The notes under the pieces are model-generated. The model was not told the origin of the DNA. It saw only the letters and a program-made list of their open reading frames with translations, and ran no database searches. Below, piece by piece: positions 1-9,417 of a stretch of DNA of 61,886 nt (its first letter is position 1; the number at the start of each line of letters is the position of its first letter). The translations under genes were made by a program, and so were the position numbers. Origin of the DNA: a virus; the IMG/VR virus record IMGVR_UViG_3300025879_000023, positions 1-61,886 of that record, one strand, 5' to 3'.

Positions 1-2
1 AA

Positions 3-677
3 CAAAGGGGTTATGTAACACCAGATGAGTTTAATAAGATAGGTACACAAGTTCAATTAGAAATATTTGAAAAGTACTTTGAAGATCTTAATCAACAACT
101 ACGTGTGCCACAAGCTGACAGTGAATATGCTGACAGACAAAAAAACATTGACAATAATATATCCATTTTTAAAACAATAGGTAATGCTACTTATAATTCA
201 GCTGGATATTTTTTTCCGCCAAATGATACACACAGAATTGGCACTGTAATTTATAAAGACGAAGTAGAATTGCAAAGGGTTCAAAGGAACGAATTGCTTA
301 ATATAAACATGTCTAAGCTTACAAGACCAACAACAACTCACCCTATATACGTTTATGAAGAAGGTACTACTGCAACTCCTCCACGTATATATGTCTATCC
401 AAAAACTATAACTACGGCTTCTGATATAACGGTTTCTTACATAAGAAAACCAGCTAATGTTGTTTGGGGCTACCAACAATTAGGAGGAGGCGCTTGGACT
501 TCTGGTCCGTATATATATAACCCAGCAACATCAACGCAATTTGAATTAGATGCTACTGAACAAACTAACGTTATAACTAAAGTGCTTTTATACATGGGTA
601 TCGTTATAAGCGATCCTCAAGTAATACAAATAGCCGCACAACAGGCTCAAGTAGAAGAAGCAAATAAAAAAAGCTAA
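3..677 (+). CDS. Head-tail connector (ring/stopper-like) protein, 5' truncated
   Basis: The reading frame is open from base 3, so the gene begins outside the window; an internal ATG at 105 is not the likely start because the upstream residues (GYVTPDEFN...) continue the same fold without a stop. The N-terminal GYVTPxEFN-like segment followed by a helical stretch and then a beta-rich part (IYVYPKT..ITVSYIRKPANVVWG) resembles the neck or ring proteins encoded just after the capsid in crAss-like podoviruses. It probably forms part of the dodecameric adaptor between portal and tail. The next gene starts 6 bases after the stop. Family placement is by recognition; the exact ring number is not certain. 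Confidence 0.65.
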   Translation, partial: QRGYVTPDEFNKIGTQVQLEIFEKYFEDLNQQLRVPQADSEYADRQKNIDNNISIFKTIGNATYNSAGYFFPPNDTHRIGTVIYKDEVELQRVQRNELLNINMSKLTRPTTTHPIYVYEEGTTATPPRIYVYPKTITTASDITVSYIRKPANVVWGYQQLGGGAWTSGPYIYNPATSTQFELDATEQTNVITKVLLYMGIVISDPQVIQIAAQQAQVEEANKKS

Positions 678-683
678 TAGATT

Positions 684-1907
684 ATGTCCAAACCAAATAA
701 CGGTTTAATAACCGAAACAAATAGCCAATATTATTCTGGGTCACAAAGTTTTACAACAGAAGCTGGACAAACTTCTTTTACGTCAACTTTTAATACAGAT
801 TTAGTTTTTGGTAGTTATACTCCAAATAGCTCTGACTATAGTTTAAACAATTTTGTTTTATATAGCAGTTTAAGTGGTTTGCCTGGTACTTTCAATGAAT
901 ACGTTGAAGCTTATTCTGTTTTAGATAATACCATTACTTTAGCTACAGCATTACCTGCAAACAGTTATTTAATAATACAACTTAAAACAAAAGATGGTGG
1001 CGAGTTTGGAAATGAAGACGCATATGGTGATGCAGTAGAAAATAACTATGGCGGATACGAATATATTAAATTAAACGATATAATAAATAACTTTTTAGTT
1101 GCTTATGTTGGAGCTGGCAAGTTAATATCTGATGTAAAAAGAACTGATGTTATTTTTCATGCTAAGCGTGGGTTACAAGAATTTAGCTATGATACTTTAA
1201 AAAGTATTAAATCACAAGAACTAAGTGTCCCTCCTAGTTTAAGCATTCCATTGCCTCAAGATTATGTAAATTATGTAAAAGTTTCTTGGGTTGACGAATT
1301 AGGTGTAAAACATCAAATATTCCCAACGCAATTAACAAGCAACCCCTATGCAACTCCTATACAGGATAATAATGGAATACCTATTCAAGACAATTACGAA
1401 GAAAACCTTCAAGGGTCTTCTCAAACAATTGAAAGATGGGCAGAAGCAAATAAAGACAAGGTAAACAACATAAGTACATTAAACGAATATAATAATGGGC
1501 TTGATGGTGAAAACTATTGGGGTAACTATGATAATTTCTTTGGACAAGCTTATGGGTTGGACGGTAAATACGCTAATATAAATGGTTACTTTACTTTAAA
1601 TCATAGAGAAGGAAAAATATCTTTCTCAAGCGACCTTGTAGGCGCTTTAATTATATTAGAATACATATCAGATGGTTTAGCGTATGATATGGATACTAGA
1701 GTGCCTAAAATGGCTGAAGAGGCAATGTATAAGCATCTTATGTACAGTATTATTTCTACAAGAGCTAACCAACCAGAGTATGTGGTTCAAAGATTTAAAA
1801 GAGAAAGATCTGCGGAACTTAGAAACGCTAAAATAAGATTATCCAATATTAAACTTAGCGAAGTAATACAAGAGATGAGAGGTAAGTCTAAGTGGATTAA
1901 ACATTAA
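684..1907 (+). CDS. Head-tail connector / tail hub-like structural protein
   Basis: 407 residues. The central part has a motif typical of crAss-like connector or tail hub proteins (IPLPQDYVNYVKVSWVDELG), followed by a low-complexity loop rich in N, Y and G and a helical C-terminus (residues about 340-400) with many R and K. The beta-rich N-terminus (residues 15-105) carries a repeated F-x-S-x-Y pattern. It lies between the ring-like protein and the large muzzle-like protein with 4-6 base spacings, consistent with one late structural operon. It likely helps build the short tail. No enzymatic motif is seen. Confidence 0.6.
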   Translation: MSKPNNGLITETNSQYYSGSQSFTTEAGQTSFTSTFNTDLVFGSYTPNSSDYSLNNFVLYSSLSGLPGTFNEYVEAYSVLDNTITLATALPANSYLIIQLKTKDGGEFGNEDAYGDAVENNYGGYEYIKLNDIINNFLVAYVGAGKLISDVKRTDVIFHAKRGLQEFSYDTLKSIKSQELSVPPSLSIPLPQDYVNYVKVSWVDELGVKHQIFPTQLTSNPYATPIQDNNGIPIQDNYEENLQGSSQTIERWAEANKDKVNNISTLNEYNNGLDGENYWGNYDNFFGQAYGLDGKYANINGYFTLNHREGKISFSSDLVGALIILEYISDGLAYDMDTRVPKMAEEAMYKHLMYSIISTRANQPEYVVQRFKRERSAELRNAKIRLSNIKLSEVIQEMRGKSKWIKH

Positions 1908-1911
1908 TTAA

Positions 1912-4900
1912 ATGGCTGAAATTAAAAATAATTTTATAAAAGCCAAAATGAACAAAGACCTGGACGACAGGCTTGTTCCTTCTGGAGAATATAGAAATGC
2001 GCAAAATATATCTATAAGTAGATCAGAAGGATCTGATGTTGGTGCTTTAGAAAATATATTAGGTAATTCTAAAGTAAACATTAGTGACCTTGGAATAAAT
2101 AATTTAGATGTTATTGGCTTTTTAGCTGATAGTGCAACTGATAGTATATATTTATTTTTAACTAATTACACAGATACATCTCCTTCTGGTTTAAGCAATT
2201 TTGCTCCGTCATCTGCTAATTGTATAATATCAAAATACAATAACGTTTCTAATACATATATAAAGCTTGTGCAGGGAAGTTTTTTAAACTTTTCTAAAAA
2301 TAGTCCAATAACCGGCGTTAATATACTAGAGGATTTGCTGTTTTTTACAGATAATAGAAACCAACCTAGAAAAATAAACGTTGCTTTAGCAAATACAAAC
2401 TCTTCGCCTAATCCAACATATTACGTTACAGAAGATACTATTTCTGTTGCTAAGCCAGCTCCGTTTGAAGCCATAAGACTTATTGATATTTCTTCTGGTT
2501 CAAGTAATTTAGAATCAACCATGGTTAATCCTGCACAAGAATTTATGCCAGATGGTTCTGAAAATCCTGATTATGATCCAAATTGGGATGGTGATCCAAA
2601 TTACCTTAAAGATAAATTTGTTAGATTTAGTTATAGATATAAGTTTGATGATGGCGAGTATTCTATAATTGCCCCGTTTACTCAAACATGCTTTATACCT
2701 AAACAGCAAGGATATTTTTTAGAAGGTGATCAAGACGAAGCGTATAGAAGTACAATAGTAAGGTTTTTTGAAAACAACGTTACTAATATTGGCTTAAATA
2801 TACCTTTTCAAACTACCAACCCAAAAACAGATTTACATATAAGTGAATTAGAAATTTTATATAAAGAATCCGATTCTACAAATATAAAAGTAATAGAGTC
2901 TATTCCAGTAAATGCTGTAGTTAGCAATATGCAGTCAAATGTAAACAAAACTGTTTACACTTTTGATTATATATCTACAAAGCCATATAAAACTTTACCG
3001 GCGGATCAAACGACTAGGGTTTATGACATGGTGCCAGTTAGAGCACTAGCCCAAGAGGTATCTGGCAATAGGGTTATGTATGGTAATTTTATGGATAAAA
3101 TGTCACCGCCAAGATCTTTAGATTATGGCGTTGGATATTCTAATAAACTTTATATACAAGACAACGAAAAATATCAAAGTCAAGTTGAATATCCTAACCA
3201 TACTTTAAAGCAAAATAGGAACTATCAGGTAGGTGTAGTATTATCAGATAAATTTGGCAGGCAATCTTCAGTCATTTTATCTTCAAACGATTTTTCAGGA
3301 TCAGAAGAGGAAGAAGTGCAGTATGGAGGTTCAACTATATATTTACCTTATTTTAATGGTGAACTTTCAGAAATACTAAGCTGGCCAGGCTATGCTCTTA
3401 GGGTTTTGTTTAATTCTGCAATTCCTGGAGTAGATTCAACAATTGAAGGTTATCCTGGTTTATATAGCTCTACAAATCCACTCGGCTGGTATTCTTATAA
3501 AATTGTAGTAAGACAACAAGAACAAGACTATTACAATGTATTCTTACCTGGTATTTTAAATGGTTATCCCAGTGGAACAACAAACTTTAATACTGAAGTA
3601 GATCAAACAGCAAACATCGTATTAATAAACGATAACATAAATAAAATTCCAAGAGATTTATCTGAAGTTGGTCCTGATCAAAGACAATACAGAAGTAGTG
3701 TTCAAATATTTGGTAGAGTAACACCAGATCCTTTAGATTCTACTTTAAACAAACAATATAAGCCTGGTATATTATCAGATACAGTTGTTTCAATATCTAC
3801 TGTAAATGATACTAACTACAATGAAACACAAGGATTAGATTTAGTATATCCGGAGTTTTATCAAAGTGAAACAAATCCACTTATCGGAAGGGTTAGCACA
3901 CAGCAGTCTATAGGAACTATTGGTAGTGCCACTTATAATATAACACTTGGAGTGTATGAAACTTCTCCAGTAATATCTTTATTAGATATATATTGGGAAA
4001 CAAGTACAACAGGATTAATTTCAGAATTGAACAATGAAATAACCCAAGGATTTAATGGTCCAGTTTATATTAATTTAAATGGAATATATAACCATAATGA
4101 AGGGATGGCTCCAGGCACAAAAGTAGTAAGCGGGGCTTATGCGGAAACAAGTGCTAGGGTTCCTATAAATGATAGAGAAGTATCATTTGAATTAGTTTCC
4201 GTTGTAAACGGTGGAGGAAATGATATTACAAATTCTTTTAATTTAGAAAAAACCCCAAATTCAAATTATCAATTTGATTTATTTATTGATGGAAGTTTCT
4301 ACTATGGAAGCAACAGCCAAAATGATATTAATATAAGAAATTTTACATTTACGGTAGCATGCACCGATAGTATTGATGGAACTACTCAAAATTTAGAATT
4401 TACTGGAAGCTTAAGCAATGTAGCGCCTAGTATAACAAATTGCCCTGGCTCAATAAATACAGGTGAATTAACCTCTCCTTGGGAAGTTTTTGATATGGAA
4501 GGAGTAAATGGATCTTATGGAATTCCTTTTATTGGATTAAAATGGGGATTAAAAGATATTAAAAAATTAGGAACATTAATTAGCGATCAAGATATGTTTG
4601 CTATAGATCAAACTAGCGGTCTTATAACAAATACAAATGGCACAGCAGAAGAAGGAGCAACGTATGAGTTTACTGTTACATTAGAAGATGCTGCTGGTGA
4701 ATTTGCTGAAGATTGTATTATATATGCTACTATTGGATCTGCTGCTCCAACCGCAACAATTATTCCGCACGCATCTTTGGATTCTACACAATCAACATAC
4801 TGGTATGTTTCATGGCTAGCTCTTGGTAGTGAATCAGAAGTTGGAATGCAACTATACTCTGGCCAAGAACGTACAGGTAGTCCACTTCCGCCGCCACCAG

Positions 4901-5118
4901 ATGGAAATTTATCGGTTTTAATAAATAAAGAAGACGGATTGCCAGTTTCTGGCGTAACTCTTGTTGAGTTCTTTTTTAAGCCGGAATCATCAAGCACTTG
5001 GCGACTAGTAGACTTTATAGAATTAGACCCAGGCACTCCCGGCCAATTATATTTTACTTTTACAAATGTACAGGATTATTACGAGTATAAGGTTAAAATC
5101 AAGGAAGGGGTAAGTTAA
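1912..5118 (+). CDS. Tail 'muzzle'/stabilisation-type protein, N-terminal part
   Basis: 1068 residues. The N-terminus (NDLDDR..PSGEYRNAQNI.I..SEGSDVGALENILGN) is the signature of the large tail stabilisation or muzzle protein of crAss-like podoviruses. Residues to about 690 look like a beta-rich tail shell. Residues about 760-1000 contain Ig/cadherin-like sandwiches (for example EGATYEFTVTLEDAAGEF), likely an added carbohydrate- or surface-binding insertion. The protein ends in another beta domain rather than continuing into the segment conserved in the next gene, so the muzzle appears to be split over two genes. It would sit at the distal tail and contact the cell surface. Confidence 0.6.
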   Translation: MAEIKNNFIKAKMNKDLDDRLVPSGEYRNAQNISISRSEGSDVGALENILGNSKVNISDLGINNLDVIGFLADSATDSIYLFLTNYTDTSPSGLSNFAPSSANCIISKYNNVSNTYIKLVQGSFLNFSKNSPITGVNILEDLLFFTDNRNQPRKINVALANTNSSPNPTYYVTEDTISVAKPAPFEAIRLIDISSGSSNLESTMVNPAQEFMPDGSENPDYDPNWDGDPNYLKDKFVRFSYRYKFDDGEYSIIAPFTQTCFIPKQQGYFLEGDQDEAYRSTIVRFFENNVTNIGLNIPFQTTNPKTDLHISELEILYKESDSTNIKVIESIPVNAVVSNMQSNVNKTVYTFDYISTKPYKTLPADQTTRVYDMVPVRALAQEVSGNRVMYGNFMDKMSPPRSLDYGVGYSNKLYIQDNEKYQSQVEYPNHTLKQNRNYQVGVVLSDKFGRQSSVILSSNDFSGSEEEEVQYGGSTIYLPYFNGELSEILSWPGYALRVLFNSAIPGVDSTIEGYPGLYSSTNPLGWYSYKIVVRQQEQDYYNVFLPGILNGYPSGTTNFNTEVDQTANIVLINDNINKIPRDLSEVGPDQRQYRSSVQIFGRVTPDPLDSTLNKQYKPGILSDTVVSISTVNDTNYNETQGLDLVYPEFYQSETNPLIGRVSTQQSIGTIGSATYNITLGVYETSPVISLLDIYWETSTTGLISELNNEITQGFNGPVYINLNGIYNHNEGMAPGTKVVSGAYAETSARVPINDREVSFELVSVVNGGGNDITNSFNLEKTPNSNYQFDLFIDGSFYYGSNSQNDINIRNFTFTVACTDSIDGTTQNLEFTGSLSNVAPSITNCPGSINTGELTSPWEVFDMEGVNGSYGIPFIGLKWGLKDIKKLGTLISDQDMFAIDQTSGLITNTNGTAEEGATYEFTVTLEDAAGEFAEDCIIYATIGSAAPTATIIPHASLDSTQSTYWYVSWLALGSESEVGMQLYSGQERTGSPLPPPPDGNLSVLINKEDGLPVSGVTLVEFFFKPESSSTWRLVDFIELDPGTPGQLYFTFTNVQDYYEYKVKIKEGVS

Positions 5119-5147
5119 ATAAAAACAAAAATAAGTGATTATAAATT

Positions 5148-6545
5148 ATGGCAGCATCAATAGAAGTATCATACTTTAATTCGTTTTGGTTAAAACAGGT
5201 TCGAGATACAAATAGCGATGCTGTTTGGCCAGACGGTTATCCATACCAAAGTTCGTTTCCAGGTACAGCTGTAAATGGAGATAACAATTGGTTTATTGAA
5301 GAATCAAGAATTAGGGGAGGATATAATAATACTCAAGTAGATTTAGGTGTAAAAGCGTATATAGTTGAGGAGGAGTCAAAACAACAGCATAGATCAAACG
5401 CTTTAATATATTCAGGTATATTTAATTCAAGAACTGGAATTAATAATACAAATCAATTTTCAGTCGGCGAAAGCATCACAAAGGCTACTGATCCAGCTAA
5501 TGGGTCAATACAAAAGTTATATGCTGAAGATACAAATTTAATAGTATTTCAAGAAAATAAAGTAAGTAGAGCATTAATAGATAAAGACGCTATATATTCA
5601 GCCGAGGGTAATGCTTCGGTAACATCAACATCTCTTGTAGTAGGACAAATAGTGCCTTATGCTGGTAATTTTGGTATTAGCAGAAACCCTGAAAGTTTTG
5701 CTGTTTATGGTTATCAAAAATATTTTGCAGATAAAGATAGGAATGCTATTTTAAGATTGTCTATGGACGGTATAACGGAAATATCTAATTATGGAATGTC
5801 CGACTTTTTTAGAGACAATTTAAGTGATATAGGAGAATATGGCAAAATTGTTGGTGGTTATGATATACATAATAAAAACTATACAATTTCACTGCAAAAA
5901 ACAGCGGCTTTACAAAACAACCAAGATGATCCGTCTAACTATGCTACTTTAAGTTTCGATGAATTAGTAGGAGGCTGGAGCAGCTTTTATACCTACAAGC
6001 CTACGGGTATGACCAGCTTAAAAAATAAATTTTTTAGTTTTAAAAACGGAGTTATATATAAGCATTATGCTGATACAAATGGAAACAATAGAGGTTATTT
6101 TTATGGTTCTTATTCTCCATCAAATATAACTTTTGTGTTTAACGAAAACTCTTCAACTTCTAAAAATTTCCAAACAGTAAATTATGAAGGCGACAATGGC
6201 TGGCAAGTTACAAGTTTTTCTTCTGACCAACAAAAATATGATAATGTAAATGGTGGCTGGTTTAGTTATGACGATACAACAGCTCAAGTGCCAAGTTATA
6301 GTCAAACATATAATGATGGCGGCGTAATTTATAGATTAGGTTTTGATAGAAAAGAAAACAAATATTTTGCTAATTTAATAAACAATAGCCCAGCTAGAGA
6401 CGGGGAGGTTGTTTGGGGTAATGAAATGTCCGGTATTAAAGGATATTTTGCAACCGTTACATTTTCTACGGATGCTATTACAGATATTGGCGGCGCTAAA
6501 GAATTATGGAGCGTTGGATCAAAATTTGTAGTATCTTCGTATTAA
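5148..6545 (+). CDS. Tail 'muzzle'-type protein, C-terminal part
   Basis: 465 residues, starting 29 bases after the preceding gene. The segment with IRGGYNNTQVDLGVKAYI, HRSNALIYSGIFNSRTGIN and KLYAEDTNLIVFQENKVS is the conserved half of the muzzle/stabilisation protein of crAss-like phages, which I know usually as one polypeptide together with the N-terminal signature found in the gene before. Later residues hold beta-propeller-like strands (ILRLSMDGITEISNYG). It most likely assembles with the product of the preceding gene in the tail. Whether the two chains reflect an ancestral split or an insertion cannot be decided here. Confidence 0.6.
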   Translation: MAASIEVSYFNSFWLKQVRDTNSDAVWPDGYPYQSSFPGTAVNGDNNWFIEESRIRGGYNNTQVDLGVKAYIVEEESKQQHRSNALIYSGIFNSRTGINNTNQFSVGESITKATDPANGSIQKLYAEDTNLIVFQENKVSRALIDKDAIYSAEGNASVTSTSLVVGQIVPYAGNFGISRNPESFAVYGYQKYFADKDRNAILRLSMDGITEISNYGMSDFFRDNLSDIGEYGKIVGGYDIHNKNYTISLQKTAALQNNQDDPSNYATLSFDELVGGWSSFYTYKPTGMTSLKNKFFSFKNGVIYKHYADTNGNNRGYFYGSYSPSNITFVFNENSSTSKNFQTVNYEGDNGWQVTSFSSDQQKYDNVNGGWFSYDDTTAQVPSYSQTYNDGGVIYRLGFDRKENKYFANLINNSPARDGEVVWGNEMSGIKGYFATVTFSTDAITDIGGAKELWSVGSKFVVSSY

Positions 6546-6555
6546 ACAGCAAAAA

Positions 6556-7002
6556 ATGAAATTAAGTCAATTTTATAAAAAATTAGAAAATCTTCAAGAT
6601 GTTATTATAGCAAATAATGATAAAGAAGGTTTATACGGCGATGGTAAAAGCTTAGTTAATAACGAAGACTTTCCTATTACACATGATTTCTCAGATCAGT
6701 TGTATATGCGTAAAATGGAAATGAAAGCTGGAAGTATAGTTGTTAGTGCAATACATCATACCGATCATTTTTGGTTTTTATTAAAAGGCAGAATAATTGT
6801 TAATGATTGTGGCGAAGTAGTCGAGCATATTGCTCCATGCTATGAAAAGTCAAAAAAAGGAGCTAAGCGATTAATTCACTGCGTTGAAGATTGCTTATTT
6901 ATAAATGTACATAAAAATCCAACGAATACAGAAAACATGGAGGAAATAGAAGATTTTTTATACTCTATGACTCTGGAGGAATATAAAGAAAAAAACAAAT
7001 AA
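6556..7002 (+). CDS. Cupin-like small structural or accessory protein
   Basis: 148 residues. Residues 50-118 have the pattern of a single cupin barrel: AGSIVVSAIHHTDHFWFLLKG, then a strand-turn-strand ending with AKRLIHCVEDCLFINVHKN. The HH-T-DH cluster could bind a metal, but a catalytic role is not evident. Cupin-like proteins of this size are common in marine podovirus tail modules. It lies between the muzzle gene and the ejection-type protein with 10 and 1 base gaps, so it is co-transcribed with the tail. Function unknown. Confidence 0.5.
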   Translation: MKLSQFYKKLENLQDVIIANNDKEGLYGDGKSLVNNEDFPITHDFSDQLYMRKMEMKAGSIVVSAIHHTDHFWFLLKGRIIVNDCGEVVEHIAPCYEKSKKGAKRLIHCVEDCLFINVHKNPTNTENMEEIEDFLYSMTLEEYKEKNK

Positions 7003-7003
7003 T

Positions 7004-7723
7004 ATGGCAGGAATTCTAGCAGCTGGTATTGGTGCCGGTGTATCTTTATTAGGGGGTATATTTGGTGCTTCAAAAGCTAAAAAACAAGCAAAAGCAGCTG
7101 ATAAGCAAAGAAAAATAGCGGAAGCTAAAATAAACCATTTAGAAAGAACAAGGCAGCCAATTGTAAATCCATATGAGAGTGTTACAAATGTTAGCGGTCT
7201 TGCTACTGATTTAAGCGGTCAATTAAGTAATCCTTTCGAAAGTTTAGGTGTAGCTACTCAAGCGGCTGAAATGCAAATTGAAGAAGCAGATATAGCTTTA
7301 GCAAATACTTTAGACACAATTAGAGCTACTGGGTCTGGGGCTGGTGGCGCAACCGCGTTAGCGCAAGCTGCCTTACAAAGTAAAAAAGGTGTTTCTGCAA
7401 GCATTGAACAACAAGAAGCTCAAAACGAAAAATTAAGAGCTCAAGGAGAAAGCCAATTGCAGCAAGCAAAAATGGCAGAACAGCAAAGAGTGCAGGGTGT
7501 TCAAATAAGTGAAGCACAAAGAGTGCAACAAGCAGAAGCAGCTGGAAAGCAATTTATGTTTGGAGCTCAAGAGCAAAGAGACGTTGCAAAATTAGATAGA
7601 CTGTCTGGTCAAGAAAGCCAAGCAAGAGCCAATGTAGCTCAAGCAAATCAAGCAGGCGCTGCAGCATGGAGCGGCGCAATAAGCTCTATCGGCGGTATAG
7701 CCGGTTCATTAGCGGGAAAGTAG
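7004..7723 (+). CDS. Internal/ejection-type protein, zero-frame product
   Basis: 239 residues. The N-terminus is a glycine- and alanine-rich hydrophobic segment (ILAAGIGAGVSLLGGIFGA, residues 3-21), followed by a long alpha-helical region rich in Q, A, E and K (residues 25-60 and 85-215), and a second small hydrophobic Gly/Ala segment near the end (residues 220-237). Two membrane-seeking segments flanking a long helix are typical of podovirus internal core or ejection proteins such as T7 gp14. The following cargo-type gene supports this. The last codons hold a GGGAAAG slippery heptamer with a hairpin just after the stop, so a longer 276-residue product is expected (separate entry). Function is inferred from architecture only. 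Confidence 0.6.
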   Translation: MAGILAAGIGAGVSLLGGIFGASKAKKQAKAADKQRKIAEAKINHLERTRQPIVNPYESVTNVSGLATDLSGQLSNPFESLGVATQAAEMQIEEADIALANTLDTIRATGSGAGGATALAQAALQSKKGVSASIEQQEAQNEKLRAQGESQLQQAKMAEQQRVQGVQISEAQRVQQAEAAGKQFMFGAQEQRDVAKLDRLSGQESQARANVAQANQAGAAAWSGAISSIGGIAGSLAGK

Positions 7724-7833
7724 CAACCCCAAGCGCGGGGTTAGACATTAATAATAAAGCACTAGAAACATATAGAAATCCTAGTATATATTCAACAGGT
7801 AGCGCCAGTAATGATTATGGTTCGTTAAGTTAA
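7004..7833 (+). CDS. Predicted -1 frameshift product of the ejection-type protein
   Basis: If ribosomes slip back one base on GGGAAAG at 7714-7720, translation bypasses the TAG at 7721-7723 and reads 37 further codons (7720-7830) to a TAA at 7831-7833, giving a 276-residue product. The extension (VATPSAGLDINNKALE... ending in NDYGSLS) is hydrophilic and fully open, and it fills an otherwise unexplained 120-base gap before the next gene. The overlap of a short and a long form would resemble the lambda G and GT tail assembly proteins, which use the same heptamer. Protein evidence is lacking; the call rests on the site, hairpin and open frame. Confidence 0.6.
7714..7742 (+). promoter_or_regulatory. 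Programmed -1 frameshift site with hairpin
   Basis: Seen: in-frame codons GCG GGA AAG TAG give the heptamer G GGA AAG (X XXY YYZ). It is followed after 4 bases by AACCCC (7725-7730), loop AAGCGC and GGGGTT (7737-7742), a 6-bp GC-rich stem that is rare in this AT-rich genome. Known: GGGAAAG is the slippery sequence of the lambda G/GT genes. Inferred: the hairpin stimulates slippage. Confidence 0.65.
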
Positions 7834-7843
7834 ACAAAATAAA

Positions 7844-9409
7844 ATGAGTTATAGAAATCCAGAAATAATAACTGATAAGTCAGGAGAAATATTAGCACAG
7901 GGCTTTGCGTCGTTTGGCCAAAGTATGGCTGCTGGTGTTACTAAAGCTATTCAAAGAGCTGATGAAATAAAAAGACAAAGAAAAGCTGATACTTTGCGGC
8001 TTAATAAGTTGGATACCGACATTAAAATTCAAGGCGCTAAAAAAGCAGCGGAGTTTAAATCTAATCTACCTAAGACATCTTTAAACACAAAGCTTAATCC
8101 TATTATAGACCAAAGAATTAAAGCTGCTGGAGACGCTCAAATGGCTTTATATAATGAATCAGATCCTGAAGTAAGAAGCCAGCTTTTAAAAGTTATTCAA
8201 GACGCTGATAGTTTTTTAGTAAACACTGGAGCTTTTTTAGAAGATTTAAAAAGCGAAGCAGCTGCTTTTAGAGAAAGAAAAAGCGGAGGTTTAAATAAAC
8301 AATGGGGTGTTAACGGGATTGACGAACAAGATCGAGTTAATAAATTTGGTTTATTAAGCGTGCTCTCAGGCGAAGCTGAGGGTGATATAGATTTGGAATT
8401 TGATACAGAGTCAAATTCATTAAATTTAAATGCTTACGGTAAAATTGGAGAGGAAAGCTGGAATGTTAACGGATTTAATAGCAATAATTATTTAGCATCG
8501 GGCAGCGAACTATTTCATGAAATACCCCAAATGTTAGAAGAAAGCATAACTGCTTCTACAAAAATTATAACTAATGATAAAGGCGAGCTATTGCCAAATG
8601 TGGTAGGAAAACCTGTTACAAAAAGAATATATCAAGATGTTGTTAATGATAATGATCAAAAAATAGGTAGAAAACTTGTTGAAGGTCAAATTGAAGAAAT
8701 TAATCAATCAGCAATAGATAATTTAATTAAAAAAGAAATTTCTTCGTCTGTAGCTGGATTTAATGCCGCAGCTCCTTTGGATCAAAACGCAATTTTTTCA
8801 TATGAATTGGATGCTCCGTATAAAAGTTATAGTGATTTTTTAGAAAAAGTAAAAGACCCAAAAGAGCAAGATAAGATCCTTTATCAAATGTTCAAAGAAA
8901 AAACAATTGAGGGCATTGGCGAACAGTTTCAATCATACGAAAAAGACGGTCAAAAAGTTTATTTTAGAGCAGTAACTCCTTTAAAAGAGGTTAAAGCTGA
9001 AAAACCTGAAAAAACAACTAAATTAACTAAGGATGATAAACTTGATTTAAAAGTTCAAGAAAATTTAACAAAAGCAGATAACATTTTAAAATGGGAAGGT
9101 GTAGACGATATGAGCTCGCCTATATCTAAAAGTTTAGCTAATGTTGATTTCGAATCTTTAGTTGGTGATGAATTAGGATTAAAAGCTACTCCTTTAAATG
9201 ATAAAGATAGCGGAGAGCAAATTGGTTGGACTATTTTAAATCCAGACTTAAAGCAGTGGGGTCAAGATATTCTTTTTGAAGAAACAATTCCACAAATAAA
9301 TAAAAAAATAAAGCTAGCTATTGGTTCTAATTGGGCTGGATTATCAGAAGATCCTACAGCTAAAACAACAGCAGCTGATCTTATACAAAAATACTCACAA
9401 AGTAATTAA
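7844..9409 (+). CDS. Cargo/internal virion-type protein of unknown function
   Basis: 521 residues. The N-terminus (about 60 residues) is helical and basic, with a hydrophobic patch (ILAQGFASFGQSMAAGVTKA). A long helical region follows (residues 60-150), then a mixed acidic region. I recognise no enzyme motif. The position between the ejection-type gene and the giant polyvalent gene matches the cargo proteins that crAss-like phages package in the tail and deliver with DNA. The ATG at 7844 follows an A-rich leader and lies 10 bases after the end of the frameshift extension. A virion location is inferred from context only. Confidence 0.5.
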   Translation: MSYRNPEIITDKSGEILAQGFASFGQSMAAGVTKAIQRADEIKRQRKADTLRLNKLDTDIKIQGAKKAAEFKSNLPKTSLNTKLNPIIDQRIKAAGDAQMALYNESDPEVRSQLLKVIQDADSFLVNTGAFLEDLKSEAAAFRERKSGGLNKQWGVNGIDEQDRVNKFGLLSVLSGEAEGDIDLEFDTESNSLNLNAYGKIGEESWNVNGFNSNNYLASGSELFHEIPQMLEESITASTKIITNDKGELLPNVVGKPVTKRIYQDVVNDNDQKIGRKLVEGQIEEINQSAIDNLIKKEISSSVAGFNAAAPLDQNAIFSYELDAPYKSYSDFLEKVKDPKEQDKILYQMFKEKTIEGIGEQFQSYEKDGQKVYFRAVTPLKEVKAEKPEKTTKLTKDDKLDLKVQENLTKADNILKWEGVDDMSSPISKSLANVDFESLVGDELGLKATPLNDKDSGEQIGWTILNPDLKQWGQDILFEETIPQINKKIKLAIGSNWAGLSEDPTAKTTAADLIQKYSQSN

Positions 9410-9417
9410 ATAAAATT

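Noticed and set aside
4608-5036. 142-codon minus-strand open frame inside the muzzle gene
   Set aside because: Shadow of a well-supported structural gene; Ser/Pro-rich composition reflects the opposite frame.
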